Shown here one piece after another: positions 1 through 7,919 of a DNA stretch of 47,643 bases. The notes below the pieces were generated by a model that worked only from the letters and a program-made list of their open reading frames with translations, ran no database searches and was not told the origin of the DNA. Made by a program: the position numbers and the translations under genes. Origin of the DNA: an uncultured Ruminiclostridium sp. (GTDB lineage: Bacteria > Bacillota > Clostridia > Oscillospirales > Ruminococcaceae); assembly GCA_905235805.1 (NCBI GenBank), contig CAJOMV010000055.1:1-47643 (forward strand), in the 5' to 3' direction. Numbering within the stretch: position 1 is the stretch's first letter; each line of letters starts with the position of its first letter.

Positions 1-2
1 AA

Positions 3-110
3 TGGCAGAAAAAACAGTCCGTGCTCGACAGTATCTACGCTGTCAATGAGTTTGGAAAAGGACTTGCGCTGGGCATCAGGCTCATGCAAGTCGGCATAAA
101 AGGCTCATAA
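3..110 (+). CDS. 3' end of an unidentified protein (cut by window edge)
   Basis: An open frame runs from the window edge to a TAA at 108-110 and encodes 35 residues, including a basic start (QKKQ) and a C-terminal stretch GLALGIRLM near the end. The other two plus frames close earlier or read less like protein. A hairpin terminator follows 6 bases later, which supports a real gene end. The pattern of an aromatic residue, glycines and a hydrophobic LGxRLM close to the C-terminus recalls small Firmicutes proteins of unknown function (DUF6809-like), but this is only a resemblance. The start lies outside the window. Confidence 0.45.
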   Translation, partial: WQKKQSVLDSIYAVNEFGKGLALGIRLMQVGIKGS

Positions 111-116
111 TAGCAC

Positions 117-152
117 AATGCCCGCTGTACGATATGTACGGCGGGCATTTTG
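117..152 (+). terminator. Intrinsic terminator after the left-edge gene
   Basis: A 14-bp stem (117-130 with 136-149, one G-T wobble) with loop GATAT is followed by TTTT. It lies just after the stop at 110. The minus-strand toxin gene ends at 198, so the hairpin could also serve that convergent transcript, although the T-run on that side is poor. Confidence 0.75.
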
Positions 153-197
153 GTTCCTCGGACGAGTTGAATAATTGAATGGTGCGCTGTTCTATTG

Positions 198-533
198 TTA
201 TTCAAGCGAAACCGGCTCACGCCTAAGTATTTTCTGCCAGTTTCTCCTTCCGTAAAGGAATCTCACTATATGCACTGTATGAGAATTTTCGTCTATGATA
301 TAAAACGCCAGATAGTTCTTAACGGGTATCATCCTGATCTTCCACTCTTTCAGGACAGGGTCATCAATGATCTGATGCTTCTCCGGAATAAAGGAGAGTT
401 TTCCTATTTCCTCCTCGATCGTATCAAGGAGGTTGTCAGCGGCTGACGGATTAAGAAGCGTGAATTCAATATGATCCGCCGCTTCAATGATGTCCTGCTC
501 GCCTTTAAGCGTGATATGAATACTGTATGTCAT
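198..533 (-). CDS. RelE/ParE-family toxin of a type II toxin-antitoxin pair
   Basis: This 111-residue protein has the size and layout of RelE/ParE toxins: two N-terminal helices (GEQDIIEAADHI and DNLLDTIEEEIG) followed by a beta sheet (IRMIPVKNYLAFYII, then HTVHIVRFLYGRRNW) and a short basic C-terminus. RelE members cleave mRNA on the ribosome and ParE members poison gyrase. The sequence alone does not say which applies here. The YLAFYII...VRFLYGRRNW pattern is common to the ParE-like branch. Its ATG overlaps the antitoxin TGA by four bases (ATGA, 530-533), so translation should be coupled. The antitoxin comes first in the operon, as is usual for this class. Confidence 0.85.
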   Translation of the reverse strand: MTYSIHITLKGEQDIIEAADHIEFTLLNPSAADNLLDTIEEEIGKLSFIPEKHQIIDDPVLKEWKIRMIPVKNYLAFYIIDENSHTVHIVRFLYGRRNWQKILRREPVSLE

Positions 534-793
534 TTCCTGCGGCGCTCCCTGATACTTACCATAGCTTCGGAGAACGGTCTGGTATTGCCTTTCTCAACGT
601 CCGAAAGACCGTCTTTGATAAGGTCGTACAGTTCAAATCTTCCCACAAGTGATTCATAAGCCTCGATACTCATAACAGCAAGATCGCCTTTGCCGTTTTT
701 GGTAATGAATACCGGCTCGTCGTAGGTGTGGCAGAATGTTGATATTTCGTTGTAGCCGTTTCTGAGGTCAGCGCTTGATCTGATATTTGGCAT
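530..793 (-). CDS. Phd/YefM-family antitoxin
   Basis: This 87-residue protein matches the Phd/YefM fold: an N-terminal DNA-binding part (PNIRSSADLRNGYNEIS) followed by PVFITKNGKGDLAVMSIEAYESL, which is the typical strand-turn-helix of the family. The C-terminal 35 residues are charged and probably fold only on binding the toxin. It should neutralise the downstream ParE/RelE-type protein and repress its own promoter. A strong AGGAGG (801-806 on the minus strand) lies 7 bases before the ATG. The pair has its own consensus promoter and no other partner gene. Confidence 0.88.
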   Translation of the reverse strand: MPNIRSSADLRNGYNEISTFCHTYDEPVFITKNGKGDLAVMSIEAYESLVGRFELYDLIKDGLSDVEKGNTRPFSEAMVSIRERRRK

Positions 794-819
794 AACGACT
801 CCTCCTTTTGTAACTTATA

Positions 820-850
820 ACAATATTATACACGAATTTTGTTATATTGT
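820..850. promoter_or_regulatory. Candidate antitoxin operator (inverted repeat)
   Basis: ACAATAT (820-826) and its inverse ATATTGT (844-850) are separated by 17 bases, so one half lies over the -10 box and the other over the -35 box. Phd/YefM antitoxins commonly bind palindromes at their own promoter. That this repeat is the operator is inference. Confidence 0.45.
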
Positions 851-853
851 CAA
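825..853 (-). promoter_or_regulatory. Consensus promoter of the toxin-antitoxin operon
   Basis: On the minus strand, TTGACA (848-853) and TATAAT (825-830) are separated by exactly 17 bases. Both boxes are perfect, so the basal strength should be high, which fits an autorepressed toxin-antitoxin operon. Confidence 0.9.
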
Positions 854-924
854 GTATATATATAATCTGGATTTAGTAAATCGTGATTTGATAACAGATG
901 AGTTTAATGTATTATTAAAAAGCA

Positions 925-967
925 CAACAGACACCCCACGTTCTTCGTGAAGTGCCTGTTGTTTTTT
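925..967. terminator. Hairpin terminator in the gap before tRNA-His
   Basis: CAACAG (925-930) pairs with CTGTTG (956-961), with inner CAC/GTG and CACG/CGTG segments and small internal mismatches, followed by TTTTTT on the plus strand. On the minus strand the stem is followed by GTGCTTTTT, so it may work both ways. No plus-strand gene ends nearby; it may be a backup for the tRNA transcript. Confidence 0.6.
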
Positions 968-1182
968 GTTCCCGGAGCCGCCTGATTGTCACATTTGCAC
1001 AATACCGTTTGTGCAATATAACAACATTGAAGTGACCCCAATAAGTCATAATATTACCGCTTCTGGCTCTACAATCGTGATTTTTCCATGTGACCTCGTG
1101 TGATTTTCCACTGATTTTGGGCTGTTTTTGGGCATTTTCAGCCTCATTTTTACAGTTAAAGACGCTAACGAAAGATATAAGA

Positions 1183-1223
1183 AAAGCCTGTTATAATGCG
1201 GCTTTGCACTTAAAACAGGCTTT
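1183..1223 (-). terminator. Terminator downstream of tRNA-His
   Basis: AAAGCCTGTT (1183-1192) pairs perfectly with AACAGGCTTT (1214-1223). On the minus strand the stem starts 8 bases after the encoded CCA and is followed by a T-rich run (TTTTCTTAT), as expected for a tRNA terminator. Confidence 0.7.
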
Positions 1224-1230
1224 CTTTGTG

Positions 1231-1309
1231 TGGGGTGGGGAGTGGGATTCGAACCCACGATCTTCAGTGCCACAAACTGACGCGTTAGACCAGCTACGCT
1301 ATACCCACC
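1231..1309 (-). tRNA. tRNA-His (anticodon GTG)
   Basis: The minus strand folds into a full cloverleaf: D-stem GCGT/ACGC, anticodon stem TCAGT/ACTGA with loop TTGTGGC (anticodon GTG, complement at 1271-1273), T-stem GTGGG/CCCAC with loop TTCGAAT, and an encoded CCA (1231-1233). The extra G at -1 opposite C73 is the hallmark identity element of tRNA-His and is encoded here (1309). One acceptor pair (position 6 T with 67 C) is mismatched. It stands alone with its own promoter and terminator. Confidence 0.95.
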
Positions 1310-1339
1310 ATATAGGTAACAGCACATGACTGTTAATAT

Positions 1340-1368
1340 ATTATACACCAAAATTTGTGGTTTGTCAA
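1340..1368 (-). promoter_or_regulatory. Promoter of tRNA-His
   Basis: TTGACA (1363-1368) and TATAAT (1340-1345) on the minus strand, spacing 17, about 30 bases upstream of the tRNA 5' end. This is a perfect consensus promoter. Confidence 0.92.
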
Positions 1369-1411
1369 TACCCAAGCAAAATTTTTTTGACTTTATTTTG
1401 AGAAAATCTTC

Positions 1412-1440
1412 TTTACATTTATAATTTAATGTGATATAAT
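1412..1440 (+). promoter_or_regulatory. Promoter of the manA-glk-ilvD-uvrBA operon
   Basis: TTTACA (1412-1417) and TATAAT (1435-1440) with a 17-base spacer, in an AT-rich stretch divergent from the tRNA-His promoter. The gene starts 32 bases after the -10 box. Confidence 0.88.
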
Positions 1441-1472
1441 TATTATATATCGTTTTATGGGAGTGATGTTTA

Positions 1473-2426
1473 ATGTACGCAATGAAGCTTATCGCACCGT
1501 GCAAGGACTATATCTGGGGAGGCACGAGGCTGCGTGACGAATACGGCAAGAAGTCGGATGCGGACAAGGTCGCAGAGAGCTGGGAGCTGTCCTGCCACAA
1601 GGACGGCAGAAGCGTGATAGCGAACGGCGAGTACGCCGGCAGGACGCTTGAGGAATATATCGAAAAGGAAGGGAAGCAGGTGCTCGGCACGAACTGCAGG
1701 CGCTTCGAGTACTTCCCGATACTGATAAAGCTGATAGATGCGAAGGATAACCTCTCCGTACAGGTGCACCCGAACAACGAGTACGCGCTGAGGGTAGAGG
1801 GCGAGTACGGCAAGACCGAGATGTGGTATGTGGTCGATGCCGAGGAGGGCGCTGAGCTCCTCTACGGCTTCAAGCATGAGATTACCCGCGAGGAATTTGC
1901 TGAGCGCATAAAGAACAACACACTGCTGGAGGTAACGAACAATGTTCCCGTGCATAAGGGGGACGTGTTCTTTATCGAATCGGGAACTCTCCACGCCATA
2001 GGCAAGGGTATTCTCATAGCGGAGATACAGCAGAACAGCAACACGACCTACCGTATCTACGACTACGGACGCGTGGGAAAGGACGGAAAGCCCCGTGAGC
2101 TGCACATAGAGAAGGCGTGCGAGGTAACGAAGCTGATACCCCCGACAAGACCGACGAAGCCGCAGGGAGAGCCTGTACAGAAGGACGGATATACCGAGAC
2201 CCTGCTCGCGACGTGCGAGTATTTCAACGTGAACAAGCTGGATATTGAGACAGTCGCGGCGCTTGAAGCCACAGACGCGTCGTTCAATTCGGTGCTTGTG
2301 CTGGACGGCACATTCACGATAGGCGGACTGGAGCTCGGCAAGGGCGACAGCTGCTTTATCCCGGCTGGCTGCGGAAAATACGAGATAAAGGGAAAAGGCG
2401 AGGTAATACTTACCGACATAGTATAA
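1473..2426 (+). CDS. manA: Class I mannose-6-phosphate isomerase
   Basis: It interconverts mannose 6-phosphate and fructose 6-phosphate in the cytoplasm. The 317-residue length is that of the short Firmicutes type of class I (zinc cupin) isomerases. Zinc-site motifs are visible: QVHP (97-100), KTEMWY (114-119) and FIESGTLHAIG (167-177, His174). RIYDYGR (194-200) is also typical. The GGGAG at 1459-1463 fits the ATG at 1473, although a second ATG three codons later is possible. It is first in the operon, 15 bases before a glucokinase, so both probably feed hexose sugars into glycolysis. Confidence 0.93.
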   Translation: MYAMKLIAPCKDYIWGGTRLRDEYGKKSDADKVAESWELSCHKDGRSVIANGEYAGRTLEEYIEKEGKQVLGTNCRRFEYFPILIKLIDAKDNLSVQVHPNNEYALRVEGEYGKTEMWYVVDAEEGAELLYGFKHEITREEFAERIKNNTLLEVTNNVPVHKGDVFFIESGTLHAIGKGILIAEIQQNSNTTYRIYDYGRVGKDGKPRELHIEKACEVTKLIPPTRPTKPQGEPVQKDGYTETLLATCEYFNVNKLDIETVAALEATDASFNSVLVLDGTFTIGGLELGKGDSCFIPAGCGKYEIKGKGEVILTDIV

Positions 2427-2441
2427 AGACAGGGTGACGGA

Positions 2442-3428
2442 ATGAAGTATTTTATAGGTATAGATATAGGCGGCACCAACCTTTCGACAGGTGTCGTTGA
2501 TGAGAATTACAAGATAGTCGGCAGAGGTAAGATAAAGACCGGGAGCGAGCGCTCGTATGAAGAGGTCGTCGCGGACGTAATCGAGAGCGTGAAGCTCGCT
2601 GTCGCGGACGCAAAGGTGGATATGGAGGACGTGCGCTGGATAGGCGCGGGCTGTCCCGGCACCTGTAACACCGAGACAGGCATAGTGGAGTATTCCAACA
2701 ACCTCCACTGGCACAACGCTCCGCTCCTTGCCGACATCGAGAAGGCTTTCGGCAAAAAGACATACATCGAGAACGACGCGAACGCTGCCGCATTCGGAGA
2801 ATTCCTCGCGGGCGCGGCGAAAGGTTCGAAGAACGCTGTTATCATCACGCTCGGAACGGGTGTCGGAGCGGGCATAATAATCGACGGCAAGATATTCTCG
2901 GGTACGAACTTCGCGGGCGGCGAGATAGGGCATACTGTTATAGTGATAGACGGCTATGAGTGCACCTGCGGGCGCCGCGGCTGCTTTGAGGCGTATTCCT
3001 CGGCGCGGGGACTTGTGAGAATGACCCGCGAGGCAATGGAAAAGCACCCTGCCAGCAAGATACACCAGCTTGTTGAGGCGGACGGCAGGATAAGCGCCCG
3101 CACCGCGTTCAACGCAGCGAAAATGCTCGATGAGGACGGACAGGCGGTAGTCGACCGCTATATCAAGGCTCTCGCCTGCGGCATCACCAACACGATAAAT
3201 ATATTCCAGCCGGACATCTTAGCGATAGGCGGCGGTGTGTGCAATGAAGGCGACAATCTGCTTATCCCGCTGAAAAAGCAGGTAGCGGAGCAGATCTACT
3301 CCAAGAACAGCAAAAAGAACACTGAGATATGCCTTTGCAGTCTCGGCAACGATGCCGGCATAATCGGCGCGGCAATGCTCGGCAAGAGCTACGAGGGCGG
3401 CATACTGAAAAGCGTGTTCGGCATCTGA
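2442..3428 (+). CDS. glk: ROK-family glucokinase
   Basis: It phosphorylates glucose to glucose 6-phosphate using ATP. The 328-residue protein has the phosphate-binding start DIGGTN (8-13), the catalytic aspartate in ENDAN (Asp112), a second glycine motif LGTGVGAG (137-144) and the ROK zinc site (His164 with CTCGRRGC, Cys174, Cys176, Cys181). There is no N-terminal helix-turn-helix, so this is an enzyme and not a ROK repressor. It lies between manA and ilvD with short gaps (15 and 17 bases), as expected for one transcript. Another hexose or N-acetylhexosamine as substrate cannot be excluded from sequence. Confidence 0.92.
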   Translation: MKYFIGIDIGGTNLSTGVVDENYKIVGRGKIKTGSERSYEEVVADVIESVKLAVADAKVDMEDVRWIGAGCPGTCNTETGIVEYSNNLHWHNAPLLADIEKAFGKKTYIENDANAAAFGEFLAGAAKGSKNAVIITLGTGVGAGIIIDGKIFSGTNFAGGEIGHTVIVIDGYECTCGRRGCFEAYSSARGLVRMTREAMEKHPASKIHQLVEADGRISARTAFNAAKMLDEDGQAVVDRYIKALACGITNTINIFQPDILAIGGGVCNEGDNLLIPLKKQVAEQIYSKNSKKNTEICLCSLGNDAGIIGAAMLGKSYEGGILKSVFGI

Positions 3429-3445
3429 AAGGAAAACAAGCAGCA

Positions 3446-5104
3446 ATGAGAAGCGATCTTATGAAGCAGGGGGTGAGCAGACTCCCGCATCGCTCACTGT
3501 TAAAGGCGCTGGGACTTACCGACAGTGAGATGAACAAGCCGTTCATAGCGGTAGTGAGCGCAGCCAGCGACTATGTGCCGGGTCATATGCACCTCAAGGA
3601 GCTTTCGCAGGCTGTCAAGGACGGTATCAGGAACGCGGGCGGCGTGCCCTTCGAGTTCTGTACGATAGGAGTCTGTGACGGACTTGCCATGAACCACGAG
3701 GGCATGAGATATTCGCTCTCGTCGCGTGAGCTTATTACCGACAGCATCGAGATAATGCTGACTGCGCATCCTTTGGACGGCATTGTTTTCATACCGAACT
3801 GTGACAAGATAGTTCCCGCGATGATACTCGCGGCTGCGAGACTGAACCTCCCGTCGATATTTGTCAGCGGCGGTCCCATGAGCTCCGGCAATGTATGCGG
3901 AAAGCGAGTCGGACTTTCCGAGACCTTCGAGGTAGTGGGCAGGTACGCGGACGGCAAGGTGTCGGACGAGGAGCTCATGGAATGGGAGAACAAGGCATGT
4001 CCTACCTGCGGCTCCTGCTCGGGAATGTACACCGCGAACTCCATGAACTGCCTTACCGAAGCCGTGGGACTTGCGCTCCCGTTCAACGGCACCGAGCCCG
4101 CTGTGAACTCCGCGCGCAGGCGTCTGGCGAAGGAAACTGGCGAACGCGCTGTAGAGCTGGTGAGGGAGAACATCAGACCGCTGGATATACTGACGAAGCG
4201 CAATATGCTGAACGCTCTCGCGACGGATATGGCGATAGGGGCTTCGTCGAACACAGTGCTCCATCTGCTTGCGATAGCGCATGAGGCGAAGGTGGATATC
4301 ACGATAGATGATATCGAGGCTATGAGCCATAGGATACCGCAGATAGCCAAGCTCAACCCCGCGAGCAGCATCTTCATAGAGGATCTGAACGAGGTCGGCG
4401 GCATACAGGCTGTGCTGCATGAGCTGTCAAAGAAGGAACTGATAGACCTTGACGCAATGACCGTGTCGGGAACGCAGCGCGACAGGCTCGCAAAGGCGAA
4501 GTACGCCGACGGCACCGTGATACACGCGATAGAGACCCCTATCCGAGCGGACGGCGGTATCGCCATACTTAAGGGCAATTTAGCACCCGAGGGCGCTGTG
4601 GTAAAACAGGGCGCCGTAAAGCCGGAGATGATGGATTTCACCGGAACGGCTAAGGTGTTCGACGGCGAGCAGGAAGCGTATGACGCTATCCTGAACGGCG
4701 GCATTGTTGCGGGCGATGTTGTGGTGATCAGGTATGAGGGACCGAAGGGCGGACCGGGAATGCCGGAAATGCTCTCCCCGACCGCCGCGATAGCGGGCAA
4801 AGGGCTCGACGGCAGTGTAGCGCTCATCACCGACGGGCGGTTCAGCGGTGCGAGCCGCGGCGCGTCGGTGGGACACATCTCTCCCGAGGCAGCCGAGGGC
4901 GGACTCATCGCGTTCATCGAGAACGGTGACAGGATACACATAGATATCCCGAACCGTTCCATAGAGCTGCTCGTCCCGGAGGACGAGATAATAAAGCGCA
5001 GGGAGAAGGGCATACTTCCTCCGAAGGAGCTCAAGGGCTACCTTAAGCGCTATGCCGCGCAGGTGCGCAACGCAAGCGTCGGTGCGGTGTTCAAGGATAA
5101 CTGA
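3446..5104 (+). CDS. ilvD: Dihydroxy-acid dehydratase
   Basis: It dehydrates 2,3-dihydroxy-isovalerate and its methylvalerate homologue, the third common step of valine and isoleucine synthesis. The protein has 552 residues, the usual length of the clostridial form. Iron-sulfur ligand motifs are visible: NCDK (Cys119) and CPTCGSCSG (Cys191). The C-terminal part has [12 protein letters not shown] and [11 protein letters not shown]. The N-terminal VPGHMHL resembles the oxygen-sensitive 4Fe-4S class and not the PCN class. The frame is open further upstream, but AAAGGA at 3428-3433 and the family N-terminus (MRSDLMKQG) support the ATG at 3446. No other ilv genes are nearby. A sugar-acid dehydratase of the same family is less likely. 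Confidence 0.93.
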   Translation: MRSDLMKQGVSRLPHRSLLKALGLTDSEMNKPFIAVVSAASDYVPGHMHLKELSQAVKDGIRNAGGVPFEFCTIGVCDGLAMNHEGMRYSLSSRELITDSIEIMLTAHPLDGIVFIPNCDKIVPAMILAAARLNLPSIFVSGGPMSSGNVCGKRVGLSETFEVVGRYADGKVSDEELMEWENKACPTCGSCSGMYTANSMNCLTEAVGLALPFNGTEPAVNSARRRLAKETGERAVELVRENIRPLDILTKRNMLNALATDMAIGASSNTVLHLLAIAHEAKVDITIDDIEAMSHRIPQIAKLNPASSIFIEDLNEVGGIQAVLHELSKKELIDLDAMTVSGTQRDRLAKAKYADGTVIHAIETPIRADGGIAILKGNLAPEGAVVKQGAVKPEMMDFTGTAKVFDGEQEAYDAILNGGIVAGDVVVIRYEGPKGGPGMPEMLSPTAAIAGKGLDGSVALITDGRFSGASRGASVGHISPEAAEGGLIAFIENGDRIHIDIPNRSIELLVPEDEIIKRREKGILPPKELKGYLKRYAAQVRNASVGAVFKDN

Positions 5105-5115
5105 ACATGAACAGT

Positions 5116-5137
5116 CTTCCCCGTGAGAGCGGGGAAG
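5116..5137 (+). other. Intergenic hairpin between ilvD and the CPBP gene
   Basis: CTTCCCCG (5116-5123) pairs perfectly with CGGGGAAG (5130-5137) around the loop TGAGAG. No T-run follows, so it is not a classical terminator. It could pause polymerase or protect the upstream message from 3' decay. Confidence 0.4.
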
Positions 5138-5165
5138 AAGTTGTCATAGGGAGAAATCAAGATCT

Positions 5166-5909
5166 ATGATCAAAGACAAGTATCTGCCTTATTTCCTGCC
5201 TGTCAGGGCGTTCATATTCTTTCTCGTTTTTATCGAGAGCGCCTTTTATGTAGGTCACGGAATGCAGGCTGTCAGCAACTGGTGGTCGATAGTCGCGAGC
5301 GCGGTAAATATCGTCACGATAGTAATGCTCGTCCTTCTTGCGAAGGGTGCGGGAAAAAGCTATGCCGAGCTGATAAATTACAAAAAAGGGAAAAAGAGCG
5401 CAGTGAGGTATCTGCTCATTCCGCTGGGAATAATCGTTATCGGAATGGCGGGAATGTATCTCGCGGGCTTGATCTGCTACGGAACGATACTCCCGAAGGC
5501 AGCGCTCGAAGTGATAGCACCGATGCCGCCGGTGCTGGCGGTCATCAATATGGCGGTACTGCCGCTGACGGTGCCGTTCGCGGAGGACGGTCTGTATCTC
5601 GGCTGCGGAGTGAACTGCATCGGCAACAAGTACGCCGCGGTATTGGTGCCCGCGTTTTTCTACGCTTTTCAGCACTGCTTTATCCCGACACTTTTCGACG
5701 CGCGGTATATGCTGTACAGGTTTCTCAGCTTCCTGCCGCTGACGATCATGCTTTGCTGGTATTATCGGAAGAAAAGGGATCCTGTGCCGATAATGATAGG
5801 TCATGCGGTACTCGATGCCGCGACAGCTTCGATGATACTGATGACCTCGGTGATACCGGGATTTTATGAGGAAATGTGCAGTATGGCGGCCGGCACAGTC
5901 GTTCAGTGA
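5166..5909 (+). CDS. CPBP (Abi)-like membrane protein, degenerate active site
   Basis: This 247-residue protein has about seven hydrophobic segments and the C-terminal layout of CPBP/Rce1-type intramembrane proteases: a first motif, then FYAFQH (FxxxH-like), then a third motif GHAVLDA. In active members the first motif is EExxxR. Here it reads AEDGLYLG, so the second Glu is Asp and the Arg is missing. The histidine of motif two and the His/Asp of motif three remain. It may be a non-catalytic relative or an atypical enzyme. It lies 61 bases after ilvD and 21 before uvrB. The neighbours do not suggest a substrate. Confidence 0.7.
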   Translation: MIKDKYLPYFLPVRAFIFFLVFIESAFYVGHGMQAVSNWWSIVASAVNIVTIVMLVLLAKGAGKSYAELINYKKGKKSAVRYLLIPLGIIVIGMAGMYLAGLICYGTILPKAALEVIAPMPPVLAVINMAVLPLTVPFAEDGLYLGCGVNCIGNKYAAVLVPAFFYAFQHCFIPTLFDARYMLYRFLSFLPLTIMLCWYYRKKRDPVPIMIGHAVLDAATASMILMTSVIPGFYEEMCSMAAGTVVQ

Positions 5910-5930
5910 CCGGGCTGACGGGAGATAGCT

Positions 5931-7919
5931 TTGGAAAAATTTGTATTAAAGTCACCATATAAGCCTACGGGAGATCAGCCCGAGGCGATCGAGAAGCTCG
6001 TGAAGAGTATAGAGGACGGCAATCGTGAGCAGGTGCTGCTGGGCGTTACGGGCTCCGGCAAGACCTTCACAATGGCGAACATAATCGAGCGGATAAACCG
6101 CCCGACGCTCGTCCTCGCGCACAACAAGACCCTTGCCGCACAGCTCTGCAGCGAGTTCCGGGAGTTTTTCCCCGACAACGCAGTGGAGTATTTCGTGTCG
6201 TATTATGACTACTACCAGCCGGAGGCGTATGTTCCCTCGACCGACTCATATATCGAGAAGGATAGCGCGATAAACGACGATATAGACCGTCTGCGCCACT
6301 CTGCGACCTTCTCGCTCGCGGAGCGCCGCGACGTTATCATAGTCGCGTCGGTCTCCTGCATCTACAACCTCGGCAGTCCCGACGAATACCGTTCCAACAC
6401 GGTGTCGCTGCGCAAGGGCATGGAATTCGGGCGCGACGAGCTTGTGAAGCGGCTGATAGAGATGCAGTACGAGCGCAACGACGTGAATTTCATACGAAAC
6501 AAGTTCCGTGTCCGCGGCGACACAGTCGAGATATTCCCGGCGGGCGCGACGCAGGAGAACGCCATACGCGTGGAGTTCTTCGGCGACGAGGTGGACAGGA
6601 TATCCGAGTTCGAGGTGGTCACCGGCATAGCAAAGCGCGAGCTTATCCATGCCGCGATATTCCCGGCGTCGCACTACATCGTGGGCAGGGACAAGCTCGA
6701 AGCCGCCCTCGTCGACATTGAGGAGGAAATGGAGCAGCAGGTGGAGAAATTCACCTCCGAGCATCGTCTTATCGAGGCGCAGCGCATAGCGGAGCGTACC
6801 AAGTACGATATGGAGATGCTGCGGGAGATAGGAATGTGCAAGGGTATCGAGAACTATTCCCGCGTTCTTGCGCGCCGTCCGCCGGGGAGCACTCCGATAA
6901 CCCTCCTCGACCACTTCCCGGAGGATTTCCTCCTGCTGGTGGACGAGAGCCATGTCACTCTTCCGCAGGTAAGGGGAATGTACGGCGGCGACTCCGCGAG
7001 AAAGAAGAACCTGATAGATTACGGCTTCAGACTGCCCTCCGCTTATGACAACCGCCCTATGAATTTTGACGAGTTCTATGCCAAGATCAATCAGGCGGTA
7101 TACGTTTCCGCGACTCCGGGAGCCTTCGAGAAGGAGCACGCCGCGGTCATAGCCGAGCAGATAATCCGCCCGACGGGACTCCTCGACCCGGAGATAATAG
7201 TCAAGCCCACCGACGGACAGATAGAGGACCTCGTCTCGGAGATAAACGAGCGTATAAAGCGCAATGAACGTGTGCTCATCACGACGCTCACCAAGAAAAT
7301 GGCGGAGGATCTTACCAAGTATCTCGAGCGGCTCGACCTGAAGGTCCGCTATATGCACCACGATGTTGACACCATTGAGCGCATGGAGATAGTCCGCGAC
7401 CTGCGTCTCGGTGAGTTCGACGTGCTTGTGGGCATAAACCTGCTCCGTGAGGGTCTCGACCTGCCGGAGGTATCGCTCGTGGTGATACTCGACGCCGACA
7501 AGGAGGGCTTCCTGCGCAGCGAATCCTCGTTGATACAGACGATAGGACGAGCGGCGAGAAACGCGAACGGACAGGTGATAATGTACGCCGACACCGTGAC
7601 GGGCAGTATGGAATACGCGATAAACGAGACCAATCGCCGCCGCGAGATACAGATGCGCTACAACGAAGAGCACGGCATAGTACCGAAGACGATAATCAAG
7701 GAAGTCCGCGATGTCATAGATATATCCGCGAAGGAGGACAAGTCCGGCGGCAAGCCGAAGTCCAAGCTCACCGCGAAGGACAAGGACAAGCTTATAACGC
7801 AGTACACCGCGATGATGAAGGAAGCGGCGAGGGTGCTCGATTTCGAGCAGGCTGCGTTCTTCCGCGACAAGATAAAGGAATTAAAAGAAGGCAAGGAACA
7901 AAAGAATGGCAAACGATAA
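5931..7919 (+). CDS. uvrB: Excinuclease ABC subunit B
   Basis: UvrB is the damage-verifying helicase-like subunit of nucleotide excision repair. It is loaded by UvrA and recruits UvrC. The 662-residue protein has Walker A GVTGSGKT (38-45), the damage-probing hairpin around [12 protein letters not shown] (91-102), a Walker B-like VDESH, a C-terminal helicase domain with QTIGRAARN, and a UVR domain at about 620-657 that contacts UvrC. The start is a TTG with GGAGAT at 5921-5926; the family N-terminus ([15 protein letters not shown]) begins there, so no other start is needed. It overlaps uvrA by 14 bases. No LexA-type box was seen upstream. Confidence 0.97.
   Translation: MEKFVLKSPYKPTGDQPEAIEKLVKSIEDGNREQVLLGVTGSGKTFTMANIIERINRPTLVLAHNKTLAAQLCSEFREFFPDNAVEYFVSYYDYYQPEAYVPSTDSYIEKDSAINDDIDRLRHSATFSLAERRDVIIVASVSCIYNLGSPDEYRSNTVSLRKGMEFGRDELVKRLIEMQYERNDVNFIRNKFRVRGDTVEIFPAGATQENAIRVEFFGDEVDRISEFEVVTGIAKRELIHAAIFPASHYIVGRDKLEAALVDIEEEMEQQVEKFTSEHRLIEAQRIAERTKYDMEMLREIGMCKGIENYSRVLARRPPGSTPITLLDHFPEDFLLLVDESHVTLPQVRGMYGGDSARKKNLIDYGFRLPSAYDNRPMNFDEFYAKINQAVYVSATPGAFEKEHAAVIAEQIIRPTGLLDPEIIVKPTDGQIEDLVSEINERIKRNERVLITTLTKKMAEDLTKYLERLDLKVRYMHHDVDTIERMEIVRDLRLGEFDVLVGINLLREGLDLPEVSLVVILDADKEGFLRSESSLIQTIGRAARNANGQVIMYADTVTGSMEYAINETNRRREIQMRYNEEHGIVPKTIIKEVRDVIDISAKEDKSGGKPKSKLTAKDKDKLITQYTAMMKEAARVLDFEQAAFFRDKIKELKEGKEQKNGKR

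Noticed and set aside
1090-1329. Plus-strand reading frame of 79 codons over the tRNA-His region
   Set aside because: It is the known false protein made by reading the complement of a tRNA (its WDSNPRS stretch is the T-arm); the tRNA-His cloverleaf explains the sequence.
1470-3065. Minus-strand frame of 531 codons opposite manA and glk
   Set aside because: It is a shadow of GC-rich coding sequence on the other strand, with no ribosome site, no family motifs and clear real genes opposite.
5910-5930. Possible LexA/DinR box before uvrB
   Set aside because: I looked for GAAC-N4-GTTC-like sequences near uvrB and at 10735-10880 and saw none.
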